Shown piece after piece: positions 7,147 to 13,953 of a DNA stretch of 21,426 bases; positions within the stretch are counted from its first letter, which is position 1, and every line of letters starts with the position of its first letter. A model generated the notes under the pieces. The model made no database searches, was not told the DNA's origin, and saw nothing but the letters and a program-made list of their open reading frames with translations. Position numbers and translations under genes: made by a program. Source of the stretch: JADDRA01 sp035553895 (GTDB lineage Bacteria; Actinomycetota; Acidimicrobiia; Acidimicrobiales; CADCSY01); NCBI GenBank assembly GCA_035553895.1, contig DATMJI010000133.1:1-21426 (forward strand), written 5' to 3'.

Positions 7147-8064
7147 TCAGGACGGTCGAGCGGAGGAAGGGCCGGGCCCGGCGGGCCGGGGAGCGGCCGG
7201 CTCGCCTCGCCGGAGGGTGGCCTGCTCATTCCCGGGCTCCTCGGCCAGCCGCCCGGGTGCGGTCGAGGGCCCCGCGCCCGGCCGACCGGCACCGGGTGGC
7301 GGCCCCGGGTCGGCGGGCGGCCCCGGGTCGGCGGGCGGCCCCGGGTCGGCGGGCGGGCCCGGGTCGGCGGGGGCACCCCCCGGAGGCCCAGCCGGGCCCG
7401 GGCCCCGGTCGGCCGGCGGCCCCGGGGCATCGCCGGAGCGCCCAGGGGCGCCATCGGGGTCGGGAACGCTCGGCCCCTCGATCGAATCCTCGCTTCCCGC
7501 TCCCGGCGGGGACGGGCGGTCGCCGGCATCGGTGCCGCTCCCGCTCCCGCGGCCGGGCGGGGCCGGTGCAGAGCGAGAACCCCCGGTCGCACTCGGGTCG
7601 GGGGACGCCGGCCCGTCGGCCCCCGCGGGGGGACCATTCTCCTCGAAGGTGGCGGGCTCCTCATCGACCGGCCGGGCAGGGGCCGGAACCTCCAGGCCCA
7701 CCACCGCCACCGTGCGCTCGAAGGCGCTCTGCACAGGCCCGGGCAGGGCTCCGGCGCCACCGGTACCGGCCAGGCTCAGAGTCGCCACCGCCGCGCCCAG
7801 GGCCAGGCGGGCCCGGCGCCCCTCGAGGCGCCGGCGCAGGGACGGGCGCCGGGCAGATGCCACCGGGGCCGCCGCCCGGGCAGGGACACCGCCGGGTACA
7901 CCGGCGATCGCCCCGCCACCGGCTCGCAACCCCCGGGCCAGGACCGCCGACAGCTCGGGACCGGCGGGCGGCGGGGGTCCGGCGGCCAGGCCCCGGAGGT
8001 CGTCGAACAGGGGCCCCAGGGCGGCGTCGCCCGCCAGCTCGTCGACGTCGCCCCTGGTACTCAT
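7147..8064 (-). CDS. probable membrane-bound anti-sigma partner with Pro-rich extracytoplasmic tail
   Basis: 305 residues. The N-terminal about 75 residues are cytoplasmic in character (GDVDELAGDAALGPLFDDLRGL). A basic patch (RRPSLRRRLEGRRAR) and one hydrophobic segment (about 86-105) follow, then a long Pro/Gly/Ala/Asp-rich tail. Four exact PGPPAD hexapeptide copies lie near residues 231-254. One membrane segment with a disordered outer tail, and a start one base after the ECF sigma stop, suggest an anti-sigma factor. No HxxxCxxC zinc motif is present, so the call rests on position and architecture. An internal promoter-like motif ends just before its ATG. Confidence 0.62.
   Translation of the reverse strand: MSTRGDVDELAGDAALGPLFDDLRGLAAGPPPPAGPELSAVLARGLRAGGGAIAGVPGGVPARAAAPVASARRPSLRRRLEGRRARLALGAAVATLSLAGTGGAGALPGPVQSAFERTVAVVGLEVPAPARPVDEEPATFEENGPPAGADGPASPDPSATGGSRSAPAPPGRGSGSGTDAGDRPSPPGAGSEDSIEGPSVPDPDGAPGRSGDAPGPPADRGPGPAGPPGGAPADPGPPADPGPPADPGPPADPGPPPGAGRPGAGPSTAPGRLAEEPGNEQATLRRGEPAAPRPAGPGPSSARPS
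7300..7371 (-). repeat. 18-bp tandem repeat encoding PGPPAD, four copies
   Basis: Four consecutive 18-bp units based on cggccccgggtcggcggg (plus strand) encode the Pro-rich stalk of the anti-sigma-like protein. One unit has a synonymous change (gggccc for ggcccc). Confidence 0.85.
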
Positions 8065-8065
8065 G

Positions 8066-8722
8066 TCACGGGTGAACGTCGGTGAGCGGCGAAAGGGTAC
8101 GGGCCCGCCCGGAGGGCATGGTGCCGGCGGCGGCGGTGCCCTCCAGGCGCCGGCGCAGCGTGGCCAGCCCGCGCCGCTGGAGGGCCTTGATCGCCCCCGG
8201 AGCCTTGCCCAGGGTCTCGGCCACCTGCTCGACGGTGAGGTCGGCCACGATGCGCAGCAGCAGCACGTCCCGCTGGTCGGGAGTCAGCTCGGCCAGCAGC
8301 TCCTCGACCTGCCGGGTGCCGAGGCGGGCCAGGGCGTCTCCCTCGGTGCTGGCCGCTCCCGGCCGTTCGGTCACCGGCCAGCCGGCACGGGGGGGCCGGC
8401 GGGCCGCCCGGCGGCGGTCGTCGATCAACACGTGGTGGGCGATGGTGAAGATCCACGACCGGAAGCGCTCCTCGCCGCCCTGGAAGCCGGCGAGGTTGGT
8501 GAAGGCCCGCAGGAAGACGTCGTTGGCCAGCCCGTCCGGGTCGTCGGCCCCCTGGCCCCGGAGGTAGCCGGCCACAGGACGGCCGAGCCAGGCGAAGAGC
8601 CGGCGGTAGGCCCATGGGGCATCGGCCTGGGCCGCGGCCAGGACCTGGGGGAAGGTGGCACCGAAGGGGGCGGACCGCGGGCCGGGCGACGACGGCAGCG
8701 AGTCGGGATGGAGTGGGCTCAC
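8066..8722 (-). CDS. ECF-family RNA polymerase sigma factor
   Basis: 218 residues. Region 2 spans about 35-108, with the -10 recognition helix in RFRSWIFTIAHHVLIDDRRR and the core-binding part around DPDGLANDVFLRAFTNL. Region 4 spans about 135-193, with the -35-binding helix-turn-helix LTVEQVAETLGKAPGAIKALQRRG. Regions 1 and 3 are absent, as in all ECF sigmas. Such factors direct RNA polymerase to a small set of promoters and are usually held inactive by a co-encoded membrane partner, here the gene starting one base after this stop. The start is GTG 8722, with only a distant GGAAGG upstream. A motif repeated before three genes suggests autoregulation. Confidence 0.9.
   Translation of the reverse strand: MSPLHPDSLPSSPGPRSAPFGATFPQVLAAAQADAPWAYRRLFAWLGRPVAGYLRGQGADDPDGLANDVFLRAFTNLAGFQGGEERFRSWIFTIAHHVLIDDRRRAARRPPRAGWPVTERPGAASTEGDALARLGTRQVEELLAELTPDQRDVLLLRIVADLTVEQVAETLGKAPGAIKALQRRGLATLRRRLEGTAAAGTMPSGRARTLSPLTDVHP
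8070..8100 (-). promoter_or_regulatory. putative ECF sigma promoter, copy B (inside the sigma gene end, before the anti-sigma-like gene)
   Basis: GTACCC (8100-8095) and CGTTCACCC (8078-8070) on the minus strand are again 16 bases apart. The element lies within the last codons of the sigma gene. Its -10-like part is about 9 nt before ATG 8064, so transcription would begin at or next to the start codon (a leaderless message). It shares more bases with copy A than with copy C (CCGACGTTCACCC is identical). Confidence 0.65.
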
Positions 8723-8765
8723 GGCTGGTGTCGGGTGCCTTCCGCTGCGGGATGCTCACCTGCCC

Positions 8766-8796
8766 GGGTGAACGTCGGACCCCGCCCGAAGGGTAC
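8766..8796 (-). promoter_or_regulatory. putative ECF sigma promoter, copy A (before the sigma gene)
   Basis: GTACCC (8796-8791), 16 bases, then CGTTCACCC (8774-8766) on the minus strand, about 45 bp before the sigma start. It lies in the intergenic space behind the metacaspase-like gene, so it can serve only the sigma operon. This fits the autoregulation common among ECF sigma genes. Confidence 0.72.
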
Positions 8797-8829
8797 GCCG
8801 GCTCCCGCGTCCCCGGGGACCGGGCAATG

Positions 8830-9681
8830 TCAGCCGAGCAAGCGGCCCAGGAGCCGGCTGAGCAGGCCACCACCGTCGGCAGCCGGCGGCGCCGGCGGCG
8901 GGGGCGGGGGCGACAGGAACCACTCCCCGCCGTCGCCGCCGTTGATGTAGGGGTGCTGGGGGCCGTAGCGCTGGGTGGCGGTCAGCTCCGGGGCGATGGT
9001 GGCGGTGTAGGCCAGCGCCTCTTGGATCGACACGGCGCCGTTGCCGTCACTGTCCCCCTGGCCGCCGGCGAGGGCGTCACGGACCATGAGGCCGTTGTGG
9101 ACCGAGAGCTGCCACTCCGGGTGCTCGTAGCCCTTCTCCGGCTCGTGCGATGCTGCCGTGAACAGGCGCCGGGGGCCGTTCACCCCGTCGTCGAAGCCGG
9201 CCGCCTCGCAGCCGGCGATGTTGATCCAGGCGTCGCCCCGCAAGGCGTTGAGGCTGGCGGCCAGCTCCCCATCGGAGATGAAGGAGTTGTCGTGGGGCCA
9301 GAGGAACTCGTCGTTGAGCTCGCCGTCGCCGTCGAGATCGCCCGACTTCTGCTTGACGTGCCCGGAGTAGGCGAACACCGAGAAGCCGTCGTCGGTGCTC
9401 TGGTCGACCAGCCAGCCGAGGGCCCCCCGGATGTTGGCGGCGGTGGCCGTCTCGTTCACCAGGTAGTTGATGTTGGCGTCCTCCCACCCGTTGGCCAGGA
9501 GGGTGTCACGCAGGAGGGCGGCGTCGCCGGCACTGCCCGGGAGCGACACGGTACGGCCCTGGTACTCGCCGATGCCGATGATCAGCGCCGTCTTGCGGGC
9601 TTCGGGCGCCGGGGCCGCCGAGGCCGCCGCCAGCGGGGCCGCCACCATGGTGGCCGCCACGATCGCCAGGACCTTCTTCAT
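8830..9681 (-). CDS. secreted caspase-like (peptidase C14/metacaspase) protein with EF-hand loop
   Basis: 283 residues. A signal peptide (MKKVLAIVAATMVAAPLAAASA) precedes the domain, which opens with KTALIIGIGEY, the first strand of caspase-fold peptidases. The catalytic His is probably H108 in FAYSGHV and the catalytic Cys C158 in INIAGCEAAGF. The Cys context is not the canonical D.CHSG. An Asp-rich loop (DLDGDGELND, about 115-124) follows the His, as in calcium-activated metacaspases. A perfect EF-hand-type loop, DSDGNGAVSIQE, is at about 210-221. The C-terminus has a Pro run and a Leu/Gly-rich end. Predicted to be an extracellular cysteine peptidase. ATG 9681 is preferred to GTG 9684 because GGGAG lies 7-8 nt upstream. 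Confidence 0.8.
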   Translation of the reverse strand: MKKVLAIVAATMVAAPLAAASAAPAPEARKTALIIGIGEYQGRTVSLPGSAGDAALLRDTLLANGWEDANINYLVNETATAANIRGALGWLVDQSTDDGFSVFAYSGHVKQKSGDLDGDGELNDEFLWPHDNSFISDGELAASLNALRGDAWINIAGCEAAGFDDGVNGPRRLFTAASHEPEKGYEHPEWQLSVHNGLMVRDALAGGQGDSDGNGAVSIQEALAYTATIAPELTATQRYGPQHPYINGGDGGEWFLSPPPPPPAPPAADGGGLLSRLLGRLLG

Positions 9682-9714
9682 CACGTCGCTCCCTTGTCGG
9701 CGCTGTCGGGCGAA

Positions 9715-9754
9715 AAAGCAACGAGGGGATGGGGAGCGATCCCCATCCCCTCGT
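9715..9754 (-). terminator. intrinsic terminator after the LPxTG protein gene
   Basis: A perfect 15-bp stem (9721-9735 with 9740-9754) encloses a four-base loop. On the minus strand it is followed by TTGCTTTTTC. It begins 25 bp past the stop at 9779 and separates this gene from the metacaspase-like gene. This is the most canonical rho-independent terminator in the window. Confidence 0.9.
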
Positions 9755-9778
9755 CAGGTCGTGCTGGTGGTGCAGGGA

Positions 9779-11104
9779 CTAGATGGTGTTCTCCCGGCGG
9801 GCCCGCAGGGCCACCCGGCCGGCGGCGAGGGCGCCGCCGGTGAGGCCGACGGCGAGGATCGCCGGCAGGAGACCGAGGCCGCCGCCGGTGACCGGCAGGG
9901 TCGGGCCAGGACCGGAGGGCGGCAGCGGGGCAGCCCCACCGGTGGTCGGGGTCTGAGCGGCGCACACGGTGCCGGAGACCTCGGCGTGGCCGATGACCAC
10001 CTCGAGGACCGAATCACCGGTCTCGTCGATGAGGTCGGCGGGGGTCTCGCCCTCACCGAGGAGGCCGCCGAGGAGGCCAGCGCCGCCGGTGCCGAGGATG
10101 TCGTCGAGCACGGTGATGCGCAGGGCGTTGACGAACACGCCGTTGCCGTCGGCGGTGACGCCGACCTCGTTGGTGACGACTTCGAGCAGGCCGAGGTCGT
10201 CAGTCAGGTCGCTGACAGTGGCGAGCAGGTCGTCGACCAGCGAGACCGGCTCGTTGTTCAGCGACAGGATGTTGGAGGAGGTGTCGAAGAAGACCTGGTT
10301 GTCGACGCACACGGCGACCGCCTCGGCCGTCACCGCATCGATGCCGAGCAGGGCGTCGACCAGCAGGGACTGGACCTCCAGGGGCAGGGCGTCGACGATG
10401 CCGAGCACGCTGTCGGTGCTGTCCTCGACCAGCAGGTTGAGATCCGCCACCCGGGAGAAGCCCAGGGCGTTGACGGCGGGGATGACGATCTCGTCGTCGG
10501 CCCCCACCTGGTCGGTGCCCTCGTCGCCACCGTCGAGCAGGCCGCCGAGGAGGTCGCCGCCGAGCAGGCCGCCGAGGAGGCCGCCGCCACCGCCGTCACC
10601 ACCCGTGAGGCCGTCGAGCTGCTGGGCCTCGACGGTGTTGGCGTCGCCGGCCGACTGGCCGAGGATGCCGCCGACGGTGCCACCGCCGCCGCCCCCGCCG
10701 CCGAGCAGGCCGCCGAGGAGGTCGTCGAAGAGGCCGCCGAGGAGGCCATCGCCCCCATCGGTGATGCCGCCGGTCAGGCCCTCGCCGCCGCCGCCGCTGA
10801 GGGCTTCGCCGCCGTCGAAGGTGAAGGGCACGATGTCGCTCTCGGCCGAGGTGTTGGCCACGACCACCCCGGTGCCGGTGAGGGTCACGGGGTCGACCTC
10901 AGGGGTGATGATGTCTTCGCTCACCAGGCCGTCGCCGAGGACGGACGTGACCTCGGGCTCCCGCTCCAGGAGACCCTCGCCGAGCAGCGAGAGGTCGACG
11001 CCGTAGGCGTTGCCCCGGGCGCTGGAGACGGTGTCGGCCGACGCGTTGGTGATCCCGAACGCCGTCATCGCCATGACGCATGTCGCTACTAGGACCTTCT
11101 TCAT
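9779..11104 (-). CDS. LPxTG-anchored Gly/Leu-rich surface protein
   Basis: 441 residues. A signal peptide (MKKVLVATCVMAMTAFGITNASA) is followed by SSARGNAYGVDLSLLG, an N-terminal pattern shared by actinobacterial surface proteins of the choice-of-anchor type. The middle has low-complexity LLGGLLGG and poly-Gly tracts (about 105-190). A second ordered region (about 200-370) is rich in Val, Leu and Asp. The C-terminus has a sortase signal: LPVTG (403-407), a hydrophobic helix and the basic tail RARRENTI. Sortase would cleave after Thr and attach the protein to the wall. The start ATG 11104 has GAGGAG 7 nt upstream, better than an in-frame TTG at 11119. The ligand or role is not evident. Confidence 0.82.
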   Translation of the reverse strand: MKKVLVATCVMAMTAFGITNASADTVSSARGNAYGVDLSLLGEGLLEREPEVTSVLGDGLVSEDIITPEVDPVTLTGTGVVVANTSAESDIVPFTFDGGEALSGGGGEGLTGGITDGGDGLLGGLFDDLLGGLLGGGGGGGGTVGGILGQSAGDANTVEAQQLDGLTGGDGGGGGLLGGLLGGDLLGGLLDGGDEGTDQVGADDEIVIPAVNALGFSRVADLNLLVEDSTDSVLGIVDALPLEVQSLLVDALLGIDAVTAEAVAVCVDNQVFFDTSSNILSLNNEPVSLVDDLLATVSDLTDDLGLLEVVTNEVGVTADGNGVFVNALRITVLDDILGTGGAGLLGGLLGEGETPADLIDETGDSVLEVVIGHAEVSGTVCAAQTPTTGGAAPLPPSGPGPTLPVTGGGLGLLPAILAVGLTGGALAAGRVALRARRENTI

Positions 11105-11475
11105 GCTTGAACTCCTCAAAGGTTCGTTCGTGACCTTGCGCCACGGTGGTGTTCAGGGACTGCAGGTTAGGACACCGACGCTTCCATGGGAAACGTCTCC
11201 GGCACGCTACTCGACCGGAGTCCGCATTTCGAACGCTGTGATACTAGACGCCATTTCCCCCATCGCGACCAGGCATCGGCCGGAACAGGCTCCGACTTGA
11301 GATCCCATCCGCCCGGAACGCACGGATCGGCCCCCGCCGGTCCCGGCTGGTGCGCTGAACATTGCTCGTAGGTGCGGTTGCTGGCCTGCTTGCCCTCTCA
11401 GACGCCCCGGCGGGCGGTTCATGACGCGATCCCGCCGGGCCCCCCAGGGTGGGCGACGGCCCTAGCCTGTCGGCC
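11105..11475. other. 371-bp divergent intergenic region
   Basis: This gap lies between the divergent LPxTG protein gene and the DUF5819-like gene and is less GC-rich than the rest. I see no convincing gene in it. On the minus strand TAGTAT (around 11241-11247) could be the -10 of the LPxTG gene, leaving a leader of about 140 nt. On the plus strand TAGCCT (11463-11468) suits the DUF5819-like gene. No riboswitch class was recognised. Confidence 0.5.
11463..11468 (+). promoter_or_regulatory. -10 box TAGCCT for a leaderless start at ATG 11476
   Basis: TAGCCT is 7 nt before the chosen ATG and there is no Shine-Dalgarno. The same geometry is seen before dnaX, tadA and the winged-helix gene in this window. 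Confidence 0.5.
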
Positions 11476-12036
11476 ATGGGGGGACCGCCGCGCACGCCCG
11501 GCCGCGTCGGCGCCCGCCGGGGAGGCGAGGGTCTCCAGGAGCGCCTGGAGGCGTCCCGGGCCGGCCGCTGGCTCCTGAGCGCGGCGCTGGCCTTCACCGT
11601 CGGCTCCGTGGTGCTCTGGAACCTGCCCGAGTCCGCCATCCGGGACCTGGCCGTGCCGGTCGTGGAACCCTTCGTCAACGCCACCGGGCTCGACCAGGCG
11701 TGGAATCTCTTTGCCCCCAACCCGCCGCAGCGCACCTACGAGGTGGTGGCCCGCATCGACTACGCCGACGGCAGTGCGGCCCTGTGGCGCTCCCCCCGCA
11801 ACGATCGCTGGCGGAAGTGGCTCGGCGTCGTGCGCGCCGACCGCAGCCGGCGGTTGTGGACCTCGACCGCCGCATGGATCGCCGAGCACCACGACGCCGC
11901 CGGGCGCCGGACGCAGCGGGTCGAACTGATCCTGCGCCAGCGGGACCTGCCCCCGCCGGGCAGTGGCGAGTCCCCGCCCCCGTGGCGGGAGGACGGCTTC
12001 TACACCTACGAGGTCCCCGGCGGCGGCTCCGGGTGA
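11476..12036 (+). CDS. DUF5819-like membrane-anchored protein
   Basis: 186 residues. One transmembrane helix (about 30-50, WLLSAALAFTVGSVVLWNL) follows a basic N-terminus. The exported part contains GLDQAWNLFAPNPPQRTYEVVARIDYADG (about 71-100), where W..FAPNP is the mark of the DUF5819-type proteins that accompany HTTM proteins in actinobacteria. The function of the family is unknown. ATG 11476 is supported by the -10 box at leaderless distance; GTG 11449 is an in-frame alternative. The stop overlaps the GTG of the HTTM gene, which indicates a two-gene unit whose products probably act together in the membrane. Confidence 0.7.
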   Translation: MGGPPRTPGRVGARRGGEGLQERLEASRAGRWLLSAALAFTVGSVVLWNLPESAIRDLAVPVVEPFVNATGLDQAWNLFAPNPPQRTYEVVARIDYADGSAALWRSPRNDRWRKWLGVVRADRSRRLWTSTAAWIAEHHDAAGRRTQRVELILRQRDLPPPGSGESPPPWREDGFYTYEVPGGGSG

Positions 12037-13076
12037 GTGCGATGCCCGTTGTCGCCGACCGTCCCGCCGCCGGGCGCCGCACCGGGCTCGCCGGCTGGTG
12101 GAACGATTTCTGGTTCCGCCCCACGCCGACCTCGACCCTGGCCCTGGTGCGCATCACCTACGGGCTGGTGCTGGTGACGTGGTGCGTATTGATCTCGTTC
12201 GACCTGCGGGCCTTCTTCTCGGCCTCGGGCGTCCTGCCTGAACCCCTCAGCCGGCCCTTCGCCTGGTCGCTGCTGCGGGTGTTCCCCTCCGATGCCGCCC
12301 TCTACCTCCTCTTCGCCGTCCTGGTGGTGGCCGCCTGCTGCCTGCTGGTCGGCTACCGCACCCGCCTGGCGGCCGTCATCGCCTTCGTGGTGCTGGTCAG
12401 CTTCGAGCGCCGCAACGTGCTGGCCCTCAACGCCGCCGACATCCTGCTCCGCCTCTTCGGGCTCTACCTGGCGCTGGCCCCGGCCGGCGCCGCCCTGTCG
12501 GTCGACCGGTGGCGCCGGGCCCGCGACCGCTTCTGGTCGTTCCCGGCACGCGCCCCGTGGGCCCTGCGCCTCATGCAGATCCAGATCAGCGTCCTGTACC
12601 TCTTCACCGTGTGGCTCAAGCTCCGGGGCGAGACGTGGAGCGACGGTACGGCCGTCTCCTACTCCCTGCGGGTCGCCGAGGTGACCCGCTTCGAGATCCC
12701 GGCGTGGATCGCCTCCTCGGCGGTGGCCTCCAACGTCGCCACCTACGGGACCCTCGCCATCGAGACGGCGCTGGCCCTGTTCATCTGGAACCGCCGGGCC
12801 CGCCCCTGGGTCATCGCTGCCGGGGTGGCCCTGCACCTGTCGGTGCTGGCCGCCATCATGGTGGGGCTGTTCTCGGCCACCGTGTTCGTGGGCTACGTGG
12901 CCTTCACCGCGCCCGAGACGGCCACCCGCTGGCTGGAGGGGCTCCGGCGCCGGCTGTGGCGCTCCCCGAGCGCCCGCCTGCGGGCGCTGGCGGCTGCCGG
13001 CCCCGATCCCGCCTACCAGCCGAGCCTGCCCTGGGACGATCCCCCGGCGGAGCGGCAACGGGCCGTCCCGGGCTGA
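12033..13076 (+). CDS. HTTM domain (vitamin K-dependent gamma-carboxylase-like) membrane protein
   Basis: 347 residues from GTG 12033, which overlaps the preceding stop (GTGA); ATG 12042 is three codons later. Several transmembrane helices cover about residues 35-300. Family features include TSTLALVRITYGLVLVTWC near the start, ERRNVLALNAADILLRLFGLYLALAP in the middle, and a membrane segment LRLMQIQISVLYLFTVWLKLRGETW. These match the HTTM family related to vitamin K gamma-carboxylase, whose bacterial members are mostly uncharacterised. The C-terminal about 50 residues are polar and Arg/Pro-rich. The gene is convergent with the peptide transporter operon. Confidence 0.82.
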   Translation: MSAMPVVADRPAAGRRTGLAGWWNDFWFRPTPTSTLALVRITYGLVLVTWCVLISFDLRAFFSASGVLPEPLSRPFAWSLLRVFPSDAALYLLFAVLVVAACCLLVGYRTRLAAVIAFVVLVSFERRNVLALNAADILLRLFGLYLALAPAGAALSVDRWRRARDRFWSFPARAPWALRLMQIQISVLYLFTVWLKLRGETWSDGTAVSYSLRVAEVTRFEIPAWIASSAVASNVATYGTLAIETALALFIWNRRARPWVIAAGVALHLSVLAAIMVGLFSATVFVGYVAFTAPETATRWLEGLRRRLWRSPSARLRALAAAGPDPAYQPSLPWDDPPAERQRAVPG

Positions 13077-13107
13077 GCCGGCGCCCGGGCCGGGCGGCGC
13101 CGCCGGC
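13077..13107. terminator. weak GC hairpin between convergent genes
   Basis: GCCGGCGCC (13077-13085) can pair with GGCGCCGCCGGC (13096-13107), allowing a small bulge. It occupies the 37-bp gap between the HTTM gene stop and the stop of the minus-strand transporter operon. No T-tract is present. Confidence 0.35.
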
Positions 13108-13113
13108 CGAGCC

Positions 13114-13953
13114 TCAGGACGCCGGCGCCGGGCCGTCGTGAAGGGACCGGCGAGCCCGGCGGCTGGCCTCGAGGAGAGCGAGGGTGGCGGGGTGGCGGGG
13201 CCGCAACACGACCTCGTCGGCTGGGCCCTGCTCGACGATGCGACCCCGGTCGAGCACGACCACACGATCGGCGATGTGACGAGCCAGGGCGAGATCGTGG
13301 GTGATGAACACCACGCTGGCGCCGTGGCGGTCCCGGAGGCGGCGTACCAGTTCGAGGATGACGGCCCGCAGCGAGGCGTCGAGCATGGAGGCGGGCTCGT
13401 CGGCCACCACCAGGTCGGGGCGGCCCACGAGCGCCCGGGCCAGGGCGACTCGCTGGCGCTGGCCACCGGAGAGCTGATGGGGGTGGCGGTCGAGGAAGGC
13501 CTCGACCGGCGCCAGGCCCACCTCGGCCAGGGCCCGGGCCACCGCCGGGCCCCGCTGCGGGCGGGGCGCGCCGGCGACGGCCAGGGGTTCGCCCACCAGC
13601 CAGGCCACCCGCCGGCCGGGGTGGAGCGAGCTGTAGGGGTCCTGGAAGATCAGGTGCATGCGCTGCCGGAGCCGGCGCAACTGGCGCCGGTTCAAGCCGG
13701 CCAGGGGGCTGCCGTCGAAGACGGCCCGACCGGTGTCGGGACGGTGCAGGCCGAGCACCACGCTGGCCAGCGTGCTCTTGCCGGCGCCGCTCGGGCCCAC
13801 CACGGCCACGATCTCCCGGCGGGCCACCGACAACGAGACGCCGTCGAGGGCGGCGGTGAGCCCCGAGCCACCCTTCCCGGCGAACGACACGCCCACGTCC
13901 TGCAACTCGAGCAGCGGACCCTCTGGTGCCTGCCCGGCGGCCGGCTCGCTCAC
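13114..13953 (-). CDS. Opp/Dpp-type ABC transporter ATP-binding protein (second ATPase)
   Basis: 279 residues. Walker A GPSGAGKST, Q-loop FQDPYSSLHPGRR, signature LSGGQRQR, Walker B LVVADEP and switch His in FITHDLALA are all present, in the DppF/OppF arrangement. It should pair with the ATPase half of the upstream fusion protein to power uptake. It lacks the C-terminal Cys-rich tail seen in the fusion partner. The start is GTG 13953, whose GTGA overlaps the upstream stop at 13950-13952; a longer frame reaching 14121 reads through the upstream gene and is not supported. Last gene of the operon. Confidence 0.88.
   Translation of the reverse strand: MSEPAAGQAPEGPLLELQDVGVSFAGKGGSGLTAALDGVSLSVARREIVAVVGPSGAGKSTLASVVLGLHRPDTGRAVFDGSPLAGLNRRQLRRLRQRMHLIFQDPYSSLHPGRRVAWLVGEPLAVAGAPRPQRGPAVARALAEVGLAPVEAFLDRHPHQLSGGQRQRVALARALVGRPDLVVADEPASMLDASLRAVILELVRRLRDRHGASVVFITHDLALARHIADRVVVLDRGRIVEQGPADEVVLRPRHPATLALLEASRRARRSLHDGPAPAS

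Noticed and set aside
7079..8950. Long plus-strand open frame (623 codons) across the sigma and anti-sigma genes
   Set aside because: Composition is Pro/Gly/Arg-rich without domains, and it lies opposite genes with clear ECF and repeat architecture. It is open only because of high GC.
9161..9190. CGTTCACCCC in the metacaspase gene as an ECF promoter on the plus strand
   Set aside because: No GTACCC lies 16 bases upstream and no plus-strand gene follows.
10540..10760. Interrupted repeats based on gccgccgaggagg, considered as a CRISPR or structural array
   Set aside because: They are in-frame codons for LLGGLLGG-type low-complexity sequence in the LPxTG protein, without regular spacers.
12006..13466. 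Minus-strand frame of 486 codons whose N-terminus resembles an ABC ATPase
   Set aside because: Its first part is an out-of-frame reading of the real ATPase gene at 13114-13953 and the rest is antisense to the HTTM gene.
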